This document shows, piece after piece, positions 20,734 to 29,643 of a stretch of 64,000 nt of DNA (position 1 is its first letter; every line of letters begins with the position of its first letter). Made by a program: the position numbers and the translations under genes. The DNA lies in the NCBI RefSeq assembly GCF_000687165.1, contig NZ_JMKU01000019.1, positions 62,001 through 126,000 on the forward strand, read 5' to 3'. The notes below the pieces were generated by a model. It was given only the letters and a program-made list of their open reading frames with translations. It was not told where the DNA came from and made no database searches. The stretch comes from Paracidovorax oryzae ATCC 19882 (lineage in GTDB: Bacteria > Pseudomonadota > Gammaproteobacteria > Burkholderiales > Burkholderiaceae_C).

Positions 20734-21918
20734 ATGAAGTTCTCCCGGCGCGCCGAGCGCATCGAACCCTTTTACGTGATGGAGATCGCCAAGGCCGCGC
20801 AGGCCCTGGCCCGCGAGGTGGCCGGCGGCCCGGAGCCGATGATCTTCCTGAACATCGGCGAGCCCGACTTCACCGCCCCGCCGCTGGTGCGCGAGGCCGC
20901 CGACCGCGCCCTGCGCAGCGGCGCCACGCAGTACACCAACGCCCTCGGCCTGGACGCGCTGCGCGAACGCATCAGCGGCTGGTACGCCGAGCGCTTCGGC
21001 GTGGCGGTGCCGGCGCGCCGCATCGTGGTCACGGCAGGCGCCTCCGGTGCCCTGCAGCTCGCCTGCCTGGCGCTCATCGAGCAGGGCGACGAGGTGCTCA
21101 TGCCGGACCCGAGCTACCCGTGCAACCGCCATTTCGTGAGCGCGGCGGACGGCCGCGCGGTGCTCGTGCCCTCCACCGCCGCGGAGCGCTTCCAGCTCAG
21201 CGCCGACAAGGTCGCCGCGCACTGGGGCCCGAAGACGCGCGGCGTGCTGCTGGCCTCGCCCTCCAACCCCACGGGCACCTCGATCGCGCCCGATGAACTG
21301 CGCCGCATCCACGCCGCCGTGCAGGCGCGCGACGGCTTCACCCTCATCGACGAGATCTACCTCGGCCTCTCCTACGAGGAGGCCTTCGGGCACACCGCAC
21401 TCGCGATCGGCGAGGACATCGTCAGCATCAACAGCTTCAGCAAGTACTTCAACATGACGGGCTGGCGCCTGGGCTGGATGGTCGTGCCCGAGGCCATGGT
21501 CCCGGTCGTGGAGCGGCTGGCGCAGAACCTCTTCATCTGCCCGAGCACCGTGGCGCAGCATGCCGCGCTGGCCTGCTTCGAGCCGGACAGCATCGCCGAG
21601 TACGAGCGCCGCCGGGCCGAGTTCAAGGCCCGCCGCGACTACTTCATTCCCGCGCTCGAATCCCTGGGCCTGTCCGTGCCCGTGCGGCCGGACGGCGCCT
21701 TCTACGCCTGGGCCGACTGCACCGCCGCCGCCCGGCGCCTGGGCGTGGAGGGCAGCTGGGACTTCGCCCACGAGGTGATGCGCCGCGCCCACCTGGCCCT
21801 CACGCCGGGGCGCGACTTCGGCAGCCATGCGCCGGAAACCTTCGTGCGCTTTTCCACGGCCAACTCCATGGCGCAGCTGCAGGAAGCCGTGGCGCGGCTG
21901 TCCCGGCTGCTGGCCTGA
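20734..21918 (+). CDS. Pyridoxal phosphate-dependent aminotransferase, class I
   Basis: A fold-type I aminotransferase of 394 residues. The PLP lysine is in SINSFSKYFNMTGWRLGWM; other marks are LNIGEPDFTAP, SPSNPTG and the substrate-carboxylate arginine in FVRFSTANS. The closest character is the aspartate/aromatic aminotransferase group (AspC/YfdZ/AlaC-like), and specificity cannot be read from sequence. It is separate from the nusB operon by 99 bp and lies 23 bp upstream of ybgC. The ATG gives the usual family start. Confidence 0.88.
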   Translation: MKFSRRAERIEPFYVMEIAKAAQALAREVAGGPEPMIFLNIGEPDFTAPPLVREAADRALRSGATQYTNALGLDALRERISGWYAERFGVAVPARRIVVTAGASGALQLACLALIEQGDEVLMPDPSYPCNRHFVSAADGRAVLVPSTAAERFQLSADKVAAHWGPKTRGVLLASPSNPTGTSIAPDELRRIHAAVQARDGFTLIDEIYLGLSYEEAFGHTALAIGEDIVSINSFSKYFNMTGWRLGWMVVPEAMVPVVERLAQNLFICPSTVAQHAALACFEPDSIAEYERRRAEFKARRDYFIPALESLGLSVPVRPDGAFYAWADCTAAARRLGVEGSWDFAHEVMRRAHLALTPGRDFGSHAPETFVRFSTANSMAQLQEAVARLSRLLA

Positions 21919-21941
21919 CGCGCGGCGCGAGGCACTGCCCC

Positions 21942-22364
21942 ATGAGCTTCGAATGGCCCGTGCGCATCTACTGGGAAGACACGGATGCCGGCGGCATCGT
22001 CTTCTACGCCAACTACCTGCGCTTCTTCGAGCGCGCCCGCACCGAATGGCTGCGCTCGCTGGGCGTGGAGCAGCAGCGGCTGCGGGAACTCGCGGGAGGC
22101 ATGTTTGTCGTAACCGACGCGCGCGTGCGCTATTTGCGCCCCGCCCGGCTGGACGATGAACTGATTGTTACGGCCGCGCTCGAGGAAAGTGGAAGGGCAT
22201 CCCTGACAATACGCCAGCGAGCGCTCCTGAAATCGGAGCACATGACAGAATCGGAGCCTTCGCCCCTGTGCGAGGGCACCGTTCGCATCGGGTGGGTCGA
22301 CGCCGCGACGCTGCGCCCCGCCCGGATTCCCGGCCACCTTCTGGAACAACTCTCACCATCATGA
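21942..22364 (+). CDS. ybgC: Tol-Pal system-associated acyl-CoA thioesterase
   Basis: A hotdog-fold thioesterase of 140 residues and the YbgC type. The active-site segment is seen as RIYWEDTDAGGIVFYANYLR with the catalytic Asp, and FFERARTEWL follows. It hydrolyses short-chain acyl-CoA in vitro and is the conserved first gene of tol operons. Its stop TGA lies inside the ATGA that starts tolQ. Confidence 0.95.
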   Translation: MSFEWPVRIYWEDTDAGGIVFYANYLRFFERARTEWLRSLGVEQQRLRELAGGMFVVTDARVRYLRPARLDDELIVTAALEESGRASLTIRQRALLKSEHMTESEPSPLCEGTVRIGWVDAATLRPARIPGHLLEQLSPS

Positions 22365-23062
22365 ATTCGCAAGACATGTCCATCCTGCACCTGGTGCTCA
22401 ATGCCAGCTGGGTGGTGCAACTCGTCATGGCGCTGCTGATCGGCGTGTCCATCGCCAGCTGGGCCGCCATCTTCCGCAAGCTGTTCGCGCTCAAGCGCGT
22501 CCGGTCGCTCAACGACGAGTTCGAGCGCGAGTTCTGGTCGGGCACCAGCCTGAACGACCTCTACGCCAGCGCCGCGCAGAATGCCAAGAACGCCGGCCCC
22601 ATGGAGCGGATCTTCGCCAGCGGCATGCGTGAATTCCACAAGCTGCGCGAGCGCCGCATCACCGACCCCGGCACCCTGCTCGACGGCGCGCGCCGCGCCA
22701 TGCGCGCGAGCTTCCAGCGCGAAATGGACGTGGTGGAGTCGAGCCTGTCCTTCCTCGGCTCGGTCGCCTCGGTGAGCCCCTACGTCGGCCTGTTCGGCAC
22801 CGTGTGGGGCATCATGCACGCCTTCACCGGCTTCGCGGGCATGGAGCAGGTCACCCTCGCCACGGTGGCACCCGGCATCGCCGAGGCCCTGGTGGCCACG
22901 GCCATCGGCCTGTTCGCCGCCATTCCCGCCGTGGTGGCCTACAACCGCTTCGCGCGCGACATCGACCGCGTGGCCATCCACCAGGAAACCTTCATCGAGG
23001 AATTCTCGAACATCCTGCAGCGCAACCTGGGCGCGGCCCCGGCCTCCGCCTCGGGCCACTGA
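22361..23062 (+). CDS. tolQ: TolQ inner membrane motor protein
   Basis: A MotA/TolQ/ExbB protein of 233 residues. One helix lies near the N-terminus (about 12-34, VVQLVMALLIGVSIASWAAI) and two near the C-terminus (about 130-195) including SVSPYVGLFGTVWGIMHAF and EALVATAIGLFAAIPAVVA. With TolR it forms the proton-driven motor that energises TolA for outer-membrane constriction at division. It overlaps ybgC and precedes tolR by 27 bp. Confidence 0.96.
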   Translation: MNSQDMSILHLVLNASWVVQLVMALLIGVSIASWAAIFRKLFALKRVRSLNDEFEREFWSGTSLNDLYASAAQNAKNAGPMERIFASGMREFHKLRERRITDPGTLLDGARRAMRASFQREMDVVESSLSFLGSVASVSPYVGLFGTVWGIMHAFTGFAGMEQVTLATVAPGIAEALVATAIGLFAAIPAVVAYNRFARDIDRVAIHQETFIEEFSNILQRNLGAAPASASGH

Positions 23063-23089
23063 CCCGCCACGCACGCGAAGGAGCCTCCC

Positions 23090-23515
23090 ATGCCCACCAT
23101 GGCCTCGCGCGGCGGCAGCCGCCGCCGCTCGATGAACGAGATCAACATGGTCCCCTTCATCGACGTGATGCTGGTGCTGCTCATCATCTTCATGGTGACC
23201 GCGCCCATGCTCACCCCCAGCCGGATCGACGTGCCCACCGTCGGCAAGGGCGCCAAGGCGCCCAAGGCCTTCGGCCAGGTCATCGTCCAGAAGGACGGCA
23301 GCCTGCAGCTCAAGACGGGCGACCTCGAGCGCCCCGTGACGCTCAAGGAACTCGGTGCCGCCGCCAGGGCCTGGCAGGCCACGCAGGAAGAAGGCACGCC
23401 CGTGCTGGTCACCGCCGACCGCAACGTGACCTACGACTCCGTGGTCAAGGCCATGGACGCGCTGCAGCGCGCGGGCGTGCAGCGCGTGGGCCTCACCGTC
23501 AAGTCGGGCGGCTGA
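23090..23515 (+). CDS. tolR: TolR, ExbD/TolR-family motor subunit
   Basis: The protein has 141 residues. A single membrane helix at about 22-40 holds the proton-carrying aspartate in VPFIDVMLVLLIIFMV, and a periplasmic domain follows. Length is as expected. A strong GAAGGAG ribosome binding site lies just upstream. It works with TolQ and is followed 49 bp later by tolA. Confidence 0.96.
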   Translation: MPTMASRGGSRRRSMNEINMVPFIDVMLVLLIIFMVTAPMLTPSRIDVPTVGKGAKAPKAFGQVIVQKDGSLQLKTGDLERPVTLKELGAAARAWQATQEEGTPVLVTADRNVTYDSVVKAMDALQRAGVQRVGLTVKSGG

Positions 23516-23564
23516 CGCCCGGCACCTCTCCCGCCGCCGATCCCCGGAGCCGTTCCCGAACGCG

Positions 23565-24587
23565 ATGCACGCCCACAACGACCGAGACCAGTTCGCCCCC
23601 ACGCGTCCGCCGGGACGCCTGCGCGCCATCGCGCTCGCCGTCCTGGTCCATGCCGCGCTCATCGGCGCCCTGACCTGGGGCGTGAACTGGAAGACCAGCG
23701 CCGACCAACCCGCCATCGAGGCCGAGATCTGGTCCGCCCTGCCACAGCAGGCCGCACCGGCCGCGGTCGCCCCGCCACCACCGCCCCAGCCGGTGCAGCA
23801 GCCCACGCCCCCTGCCCCGCCACCGCCCGCGCCGGCCCCGCCACCTCCACCGCCGCCGAAGGCCGCGCCCGATCCGCGCGATGCCGACATCGCCATCGAG
23901 CGCGAGAAGAAGCGCCTCGAGCAGGAAAAGAAGGAACGCCAGCTGCAGGCCGAACAGGACCGGCGCGAACGCGAGCGCAAGGAGCAGGCCGAGCAGGAAA
24001 AGAAGGAGCGCCAGCAGAAGGAAAAGGCGCAGCGCGAGAAGGACCAGCAGCAACAGCGCGAGAAAGAACAGCGCGAGAAGGATCGCCGCGAGCAGCAGGA
24101 GAAGCTGGAAAAGCAGCAGGCCGAGAAGGAACGGCAGGAGCAGCTGCAGAAGAAACAGGCGGAAGACAAGCGCAAGGCCGAGGAGAAGCGCAAGGCCGAC
24201 GCCGCGGACGCCAAGCGCCTGGAAGCGATTCGCCAGGACAACATCCGGCGCATGCAGGGCCTGGCAGGAGCCACCGGCGGCGAGACCGCCACCGGAAATG
24301 CCCAGCGCAGTTCCGGCCCGTCGGGCAGCTATGGCGGCAAGGTCGCGGCCAAGGTGCGCCCGAACATCGTCTATCCGGACGCCATCTCCGACAACCTGCG
24401 CACCGAGGTGGAAGTGCGGGCCTCGCCCGATGGCACCATCGTGGGCATCCGCGTCACCAAGTCCAGCGGCAACAAGTCCTGGGACGACGCCGTGGTGCGC
24501 GCGCTCGAGAAGACCGACACCCTGCCGCGCGACGTGGACGGCCGCGTGCCCTCCTCGCTGGTCATCGGCTTCCGGCCCAAGGACTGA
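23565..24587 (+). CDS. tolA: Cell envelope integrity protein TolA
   Basis: The protein has 340 residues and the three TolA parts. A short cytoplasmic end and membrane helix lie at about 20-42 (AIALAVLVHAALIGALTWG). A proline-rich stretch at 60-100 is followed by a long charged coiled coil (about 105-230) made of Glu, Lys, Arg and Gln. The C-terminal TonB-like domain (about 250-340) ends in VPSSLVIGFRPKD. It links the TolQR motor to Pal across the periplasm. The operon stops here: tolB and pal, which usually follow, are absent and a convergent cytochrome gene begins 87 bp on. Confidence 0.93.
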   Translation: MHAHNDRDQFAPTRPPGRLRAIALAVLVHAALIGALTWGVNWKTSADQPAIEAEIWSALPQQAAPAAVAPPPPPQPVQQPTPPAPPPPAPAPPPPPPPKAAPDPRDADIAIEREKKRLEQEKKERQLQAEQDRRERERKEQAEQEKKERQQKEKAQREKDQQQQREKEQREKDRREQQEKLEKQQAEKERQEQLQKKQAEDKRKAEEKRKADAADAKRLEAIRQDNIRRMQGLAGATGGETATGNAQRSSGPSGSYGGKVAAKVRPNIVYPDAISDNLRTEVEVRASPDGTIVGIRVTKSSGNKSWDDAVVRALEKTDTLPRDVDGRVPSSLVIGFRPKD

Positions 24588-24674
24588 CCCGCGGGCGCCG
24601 CCCTCGCCGGGCGGGCCGCTGCGGGCTATGGAGCTGAGGGGCTGCGGGACGGTGGCGCAGGGCCGCGGTCCGGT

Positions 24675-26096
24675 TCAGTGCGCTGCCGCGGCGCCCCGCC
24701 CCCCCACCCGGGCCACGGCGGAACGGCGTCCGCCCCGTGCCACCGCCTCCATGGCCGGCACCGCATCCTGGTCGGTCAGCGTGCGCAGGAACGCCACCAC
24801 GTCCCCGATCTCGGCCTCGGTCAGCCGGGGCGCCTCGCCGGGCCCGCGGTCGAACGGCGCTTCCCGGTTGACGTTGCCGGCATATTCGGCGGGCAGGTCG
24901 TCGTAGCGCGGATGCGCGCCCCGCGCGCGTGCCGGATAGGGATACCAGCGCTGCGGGTCGGTGTCGCGCGTGGCGTAGAAGCGCACCGCCTCTTCCAGGC
25001 TGTGGACGACCCCGTTGTGGAAGAAGGCCTGCCGCACCGCCACGTTGCGCAGGCTCGGCGTGCGGAACGCGCCGCAGAGCGCCGCGCGCTCCTTCGAGTC
25101 CGTCCTGGCCGGCAAGGCCGCGCAGGTGCCCAGGTCATGGAATGACGGGTCCCGGTTGGCCGGCAGCGTGCGGTTGCGCGGCACGCCGATCGCGATGTGC
25201 CCGAAATCCGAGAAGGCGGGGAATGCCCCGTTGTTGGGACTGACCTCGCTCAGGTGGCAGGACGCGCAGTTGCCCTTCTTCACGTCGTTGAACAGCGCGA
25301 GCCCGCGCATCTCGCGCGCCGACAGCGCCGCCTTGCCGCGCAGGTAGTCGTCGTACCGGCTGCTGTAAGGGTAGAAGCGGGCAGGATCCTGCTGGAACAT
25401 CTCCAGCGCCAGCGTGGCCCACTGGAAGCCCCGGACATCGTCGTCCAGCGCGTCGGCACCGAAGGTCTCCCGGAACTGCGCCGCATAGGGTGCCCGCCGC
25501 AGCCGCGCCACCACCGCCGCGGCGCCGGCATTGGCCATCTCGTGGGGCGCCAGCAGCGGGATGGCCGCCTGCTCGTGCAGCGTGCTCGCGCGGCCGTCCC
25601 AGGTGTGGCCGCCCGACGCGCCCTGGTCCACGCTTTCGTCGAAATCGTCGTCGAAACGGTGCATGGTGAAAGGCGGCACGTTCTGCTGGTAGCGCAGGGA
25701 CGGCGCCGCCCGCACGCCCAGGACCGCGCCGTCGGCGCCGCCGGGCTGCACCGCGAGGCCATTGGGCGGCCCGAAGGCATGCGCCGGATCATGGCAGCTC
25801 GCGCAGGACACCCGGCCCGACGCCGACAGCCCCTTGTCGAAGAACATGGCCTGCCCCACGGCCTGCATGCGAGCGAAGTCCGGCTGCGCCGCCATCTGCA
25901 TCCGGTTCGCATCGGGCGGCGCGGCACCGGCCGACGCCGCAGGCCTTGCCGCCCCCGGCGCCACGCCCGATGCGGCGGCGCCCCCCATCCACACCCCCAC
26001 GCCGGCCAGCACACCTGCAGCGCCCAGCAGGCAGGCCGGGCCGCTCCATCGAAGAAAACGCCGGGAGGCCGGAAACACGCGTGCAGGAGAAGTCAT
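24675..26096 (-). CDS. Di-heme cytochrome c peroxidase family protein (MauG/CcpA type)
   Basis: A 473-residue exported protein. A hydrophobic signal segment lies at about residues 18-40, then two c-type heme sites: CASCHDPAHAFG near residue 120 and CASCHLSEVSPNN near 285. The C-terminal part has RTPSLRNVAVRQAFFHNG, typical of bacterial cytochrome c peroxidases and MauG relatives. Reduction of hydrogen peroxide in the periplasm is the family role, but MauG-like oxidation of another protein cannot be excluded. The ATG at 26096 is preferred because it directly precedes the signal segment. It is divergent from the phosphatase gene with 146 bp between. Confidence 0.88.
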   Translation of the reverse strand: MTSPARVFPASRRFLRWSGPACLLGAAGVLAGVGVWMGGAAASGVAPGAARPAASAGAAPPDANRMQMAAQPDFARMQAVGQAMFFDKGLSASGRVSCASCHDPAHAFGPPNGLAVQPGGADGAVLGVRAAPSLRYQQNVPPFTMHRFDDDFDESVDQGASGGHTWDGRASTLHEQAAIPLLAPHEMANAGAAAVVARLRRAPYAAQFRETFGADALDDDVRGFQWATLALEMFQQDPARFYPYSSRYDDYLRGKAALSAREMRGLALFNDVKKGNCASCHLSEVSPNNGAFPAFSDFGHIAIGVPRNRTLPANRDPSFHDLGTCAALPARTDSKERAALCGAFRTPSLRNVAVRQAFFHNGVVHSLEEAVRFYATRDTDPQRWYPYPARARGAHPRYDDLPAEYAGNVNREAPFDRGPGEAPRLTEAEIGDVVAFLRTLTDQDAVPAMEAVARGGRRSAVARVGGRGAAAAH

Positions 26097-26242
26097 GGGG
26101 CGAGAGGGAAGCCGCAAAAAACGCGGCGCGCCAGCATGCGCCCCGGCCATGTCAGCTTCATGACGGCCATCTGTCATGCGCCGGACACAGCCGCGCCACC
26201 ACAATGCGCCCCGCATAAAACCATTCACAACAGCGCACCACC

Positions 26243-27886
26243 ATGAAACCCACCCTTCGCCTCCTCCCCCTGGCCGCCGCCGCGGCCGCCCTGCTGTCCG
26301 CCTGCGGCGGCAGCGACGGCACCTCCACCGACAGCCTGCTGCAGCAACGCATCCAGAACGTCGTGGTCATCTACGCGGAAAACCGCGGCTTCGACAACCT
26401 CTACGGCCTCTACCCCGGCGCCGACGGCATCCCCGGCGTGAACCCGTCTGCCTCCGGCAGCTACCTGCCGCAGGTGGACCGCGACGCAGCAGGTACCGTG
26501 CTGGCCAAGCTGCCCAAGGTCTGGGGCGGCGTCACCGCTTCGGGCCAGTCGGTCACCGTGCCGGAAGGCAGCACCGCAAGCCAGGACAACCGCCCCTTCC
26601 AGATCGACGCCGCGTCCGGCTTCCAGACCACCGGCGTGCAGGTCGGGCCGAACGTGATCACCCGCGACCTGTACCACCGCTTCTTCGAGAACCAGATGCA
26701 GATCAACGGCGGCCGCAACGACAAGTTCGCCGCCTGGGCCGACTCCGGCGGCCTCACCATGGGCTACTACGACGGCAGCAACATGCAGCTGTGGAAGCTG
26801 GCCCAGAAATACGTGCTGGCCGACAACTTCTTCATGGGTGCCTTCGGAGGCTCCTTCCTGAACCACCAGTACCTGGTGTGCGCCTGCGCGCCGGAATACC
26901 CCAATGCCGACACCTCGGTCGCCAAGGGCTCGATCTCGGCCGTGGACCAGGACGCCTCCGGCAACTTCCTGCCGCGCCTCACCGTGGCGGCCAACTCGCC
27001 CGCATCCGCCATCTCCGGCCCGCCCGTCTTCGTGAACAGCAGCAACATCGCCCCGAAGAACTACGCCGGCGACGGCAAGTTCTACGCGATCAACACGATG
27101 CAGCCGGCCTACCAGCCCAGCTCCAACGCCCCGGCCAGCGGCGCGAGCAACCTGACCGCGGACCCGGGCAAGGCCACCACGCTGCCCCCGCAGACGGCCA
27201 CCACCATCGCCGACCTGCTCGACAGGAAGAACGTGGGCTGGGCCTGGTATGCAGGCGGCTACAACGCCACGCTGGCATCGGCCACCACGGACCGCGCCTT
27301 CGGCCGGCCTTCGCCCAACTACCAGTTCCACCACCAGCCGTTCAACTACTACGCGAAGTTCGATCCGACCCAATCCGCCACCGCGGCCTACCGCGCGCAG
27401 CACCTGAAGGATTTCGACGCGCAGTTCCTGCAGGACGCCGCCGCCGGCAAGCTGCCGGCCGTGAGCTTCTACAAGCCGCAGGGCAACCTCAACCAGCACC
27501 CGGGCTATGCCAGCGTGGCCGACGGCGATGCGCACATCGCCAGCGTGATCGCCCAGCTGCAGGCCAGCCCGCAATGGAAGAACATGCTGATCGTCGTGGC
27601 GTATGACGAGAACGGCGGCTTCTGGGACCACAAGGCCGTGCCCAAGGGCGACCTCTGGGGCCCCGGCACGCGGATCCCGGCGCTGATCATCTCGCCCTGG
27701 GCCAAACACGGCGTGGTGGACCACACCCAGTACGACACGGCATCCATCCTGCGCTTCATCACGCGCCGCTGGGGCCTGGACACCCTGCCGGGCCTGGCGC
27801 AGCGCGACGCGGCCCTGGTGAAGAACGGCGGCCAGCCCATGGGCGACCTGACGTCGGCCCTGGACCTGACGCAGATCCTGCAGTAA
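26243..27886 (+). CDS. AcpA-type acid phosphatase lipoprotein (phosphoesterase/phospholipase C superfamily)
   Basis: A 547-residue protein with a lipoprotein signal (LLSACGG). Conserved blocks are VVIYAENRGFDNLYGLYPGA, NHQYLVCACAPEY, VAYDENGGFWDH and PALIISPWAKHG, which belong to the AcpA acid phosphatase branch of the phospholipase C/phosphoesterase family known from Francisella and Burkholderia. The likely role is release of phosphate from esters in the periplasm or outer face of the cell. A terminator follows at 27946. It stands alone on its strand and faces away from the peroxidase. Confidence 0.88.
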   Translation: MKPTLRLLPLAAAAAALLSACGGSDGTSTDSLLQQRIQNVVVIYAENRGFDNLYGLYPGADGIPGVNPSASGSYLPQVDRDAAGTVLAKLPKVWGGVTASGQSVTVPEGSTASQDNRPFQIDAASGFQTTGVQVGPNVITRDLYHRFFENQMQINGGRNDKFAAWADSGGLTMGYYDGSNMQLWKLAQKYVLADNFFMGAFGGSFLNHQYLVCACAPEYPNADTSVAKGSISAVDQDASGNFLPRLTVAANSPASAISGPPVFVNSSNIAPKNYAGDGKFYAINTMQPAYQPSSNAPASGASNLTADPGKATTLPPQTATTIADLLDRKNVGWAWYAGGYNATLASATTDRAFGRPSPNYQFHHQPFNYYAKFDPTQSATAAYRAQHLKDFDAQFLQDAAAGKLPAVSFYKPQGNLNQHPGYASVADGDAHIASVIAQLQASPQWKNMLIVVAYDENGGFWDHKAVPKGDLWGPGTRIPALIISPWAKHGVVDHTQYDTASILRFITRRWGLDTLPGLAQRDAALVKNGGQPMGDLTSALDLTQILQ

Positions 27887-27945
27887 CGCGCGCCCCGCAG
27901 CGTCCGGCCCCCGAAGGCCGGCCGGCTGCACCGCCCACAAAGGAC

Positions 27946-27969
27946 AAAGCCCGCATGCCGCGGGCTTTT
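27946..27969 (+). terminator. Rho-independent terminator between convergent genes
   Basis: A perfect 9-bp stem AAAGCCCGC / GCGGGCTTT with a 5-base loop and a terminal T run. It lies 60 bp after the phosphatase stop and 60 bp beyond the end of the opposing transporter gene, and its A-rich 5' side lets it serve both directions. Confidence 0.85.
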
Positions 27970-28029
27970 CCTTTCTGCGCTTCTCCCCGTGCGGCGGCAC
28001 GCCCCGGGGCGCACCGATCCCTCAAAGGT

Positions 28030-29364
28030 TCATTCGCGGCGCTCGATCAGGCGGTTGATCCGCAGCGCCAGCAGCGTGCAGACCACGCCGGACAGCAGGT
28101 ACACGCTGACCGCGATCAGCCCGAACTTGGCCGACAGGCCCAGGGCGACCAGCGGGGCGAACGCGGCACCGACCAGCCACGCGAGGTCGGCCGACAGCGC
28201 GGCCCCCGTGTAGCGGAAGCGCGGCGAGAAATTGGCCGTCACTGTGCCGGAGGCCTGACCGTACGACAGGCCCAGCAGCACGAAGCCCACCAGGATGAAG
28301 ATGTTGTTGCCCACCGTGCCGCTGCTGAGCAGCCACGGCGTGACCAGGCTGAACACACCGATCAGGCAGGCCATGGCACCCAGGGTGTTGCGGCGCCCCA
28401 CCCGGTCGGCCAGCCGGCCGGAGATCGCGATGGCGATGGCCGCGCAGAAGGCGCCTGCGATCTGCACGCCCAGCACGTGGGTGATCGACTGCTCGGAATA
28501 CATCGAGATCCAGGACAGCGGGAACACCGTGACCACATGGAACAGCGCGAAGCTGGCCAGTGCGGCGAAGGCGCCCAGGAACACGTTGCGGCCCTCGCTG
28601 CGCATGAGCTCGAGCACGCCCACGGGCGCCAGCTCGCGCTGCTGCAGCATCTCGGTATAGGACTGGCCCACGATCAGGCGCAGGCGGGCGAAGAGCGCCA
28701 CCACGTTGATCGCGAAGGCGACGAAGAAGGGGAAGCGCCAGCCCCAGTCGAGGAACTCCTGAACCGACAGGTTACTGTAGAGATAGGCGAACAGGCTGGC
28801 TGCGAGCGCGAAGCCGACCGGCGCGCCCAGCTGCCCGATCATGGCGTACCAGCCGCGCCGCTCCTGCGGGGCGGACATGGCCAGCAGGGACGGCAGCCCG
28901 TCCCAGGTGCCGCCCAGCGCCAGGCCCTGGCCCAGGCGCAGAACGACCAGGGCGATGATGGCGATGTGGCCCACGCTGTTGTAGCTCGGCAGGAAGGCCA
29001 TGCCCGCCGTGGAGGCGCCCAGGAGGAACAGGGCGATCGTGAGCTTGGTGCCGCGTCCCCAGCGCCGCTGCACCGCCATCGAGATGGCCGTGCCGACCGG
29101 GCGCGCGACGAAGGCCAGCGCGAAGATCGCGAAGGCCATCAGCGTGCCGTCCAGGCGCGTCATGAAGGGAAAGACGAACGACGGGAACACCAGCACGCAG
29201 GCGATCCCGAAGACGAAGAAGTCGAAATACTCGGAAGAACGCCCGATGATCACGCCGACCGCGATCTCGCTGGGAGTGGCTTCTTCATGGGTGTCCGCAT
29301 GGGACAGGGATTCCTCGTGATGGAAATTCCCGGCGGGGTAAGGGGAAGCAGCAAGCCCACTCAT
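28030..29364 (-). CDS. MFS transporter, metabolite:H+ symporter (MHS)-like
   Basis: A 444-residue protein with about 12 membrane helices. The helix 2-3 region RPVGTAISMAVQRRWGRGTK and GRLADRVGRRNT in the second half are the major facilitator loop motifs, and the first helix context EYFDFFVFGIA is typical of the MHS (citrate/alpha-ketoglutarate/shikimate/proline) group. The substrate is probably an organic acid or compatible solute but is not readable. The N-terminal 30 residues are hydrophilic with several His and Glu. It is convergent with acpA and divergent from cyoA. Confidence 0.88.
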   Translation of the reverse strand: MSGLAASPYPAGNFHHEESLSHADTHEEATPSEIAVGVIIGRSSEYFDFFVFGIACVLVFPSFVFPFMTRLDGTLMAFAIFALAFVARPVGTAISMAVQRRWGRGTKLTIALFLLGASTAGMAFLPSYNSVGHIAIIALVVLRLGQGLALGGTWDGLPSLLAMSAPQERRGWYAMIGQLGAPVGFALAASLFAYLYSNLSVQEFLDWGWRFPFFVAFAINVVALFARLRLIVGQSYTEMLQQRELAPVGVLELMRSEGRNVFLGAFAALASFALFHVVTVFPLSWISMYSEQSITHVLGVQIAGAFCAAIAIAISGRLADRVGRRNTLGAMACLIGVFSLVTPWLLSSGTVGNNIFILVGFVLLGLSYGQASGTVTANFSPRFRYTGAALSADLAWLVGAAFAPLVALGLSAKFGLIAVSVYLLSGVVCTLLALRINRLIERRE

Positions 29365-29538
29365 ATGAACGCTCCTCGATTCATGCTGAACACGGCTTCC
29401 GTTCTACACCCCTGCCGTGGCCCCTACAAGGCGACTTTTCCCTGAGGGTGGGTCGGACAAACCCTTACACGGACCATGGTTTTGCGCTCGTCGGTCTGCA
29501 ACCCGCGCCAGCCCGTGATGGCGGGCCGTACTTTGACC

Positions 29539-29555
29539 TTGGACAAAATGTCCAA
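29539..29555. promoter_or_regulatory. Inverted repeat in the cyo promoter region
   Basis: TTGGACA and TGTCCAA are perfect 7-bp arms around AAA, about 90 bp before the cyoA start and about 175 bp before the divergent transporter start. It has the form of a regulator operator. The RegA-like protein at 36036 is one candidate, but the sequence is not the GC-rich RegA consensus known from Rhodobacter, so the binder is open. Confidence 0.4.
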
Positions 29556-29643
29556 TCGACAGAGCCTTCCAAAGTATTACATTTGGCCCGTCCTGTAATC
29601 CGCGTTTGCCCTAAACGCGCTTTTCGTTACGCCCCCCAAAAGC

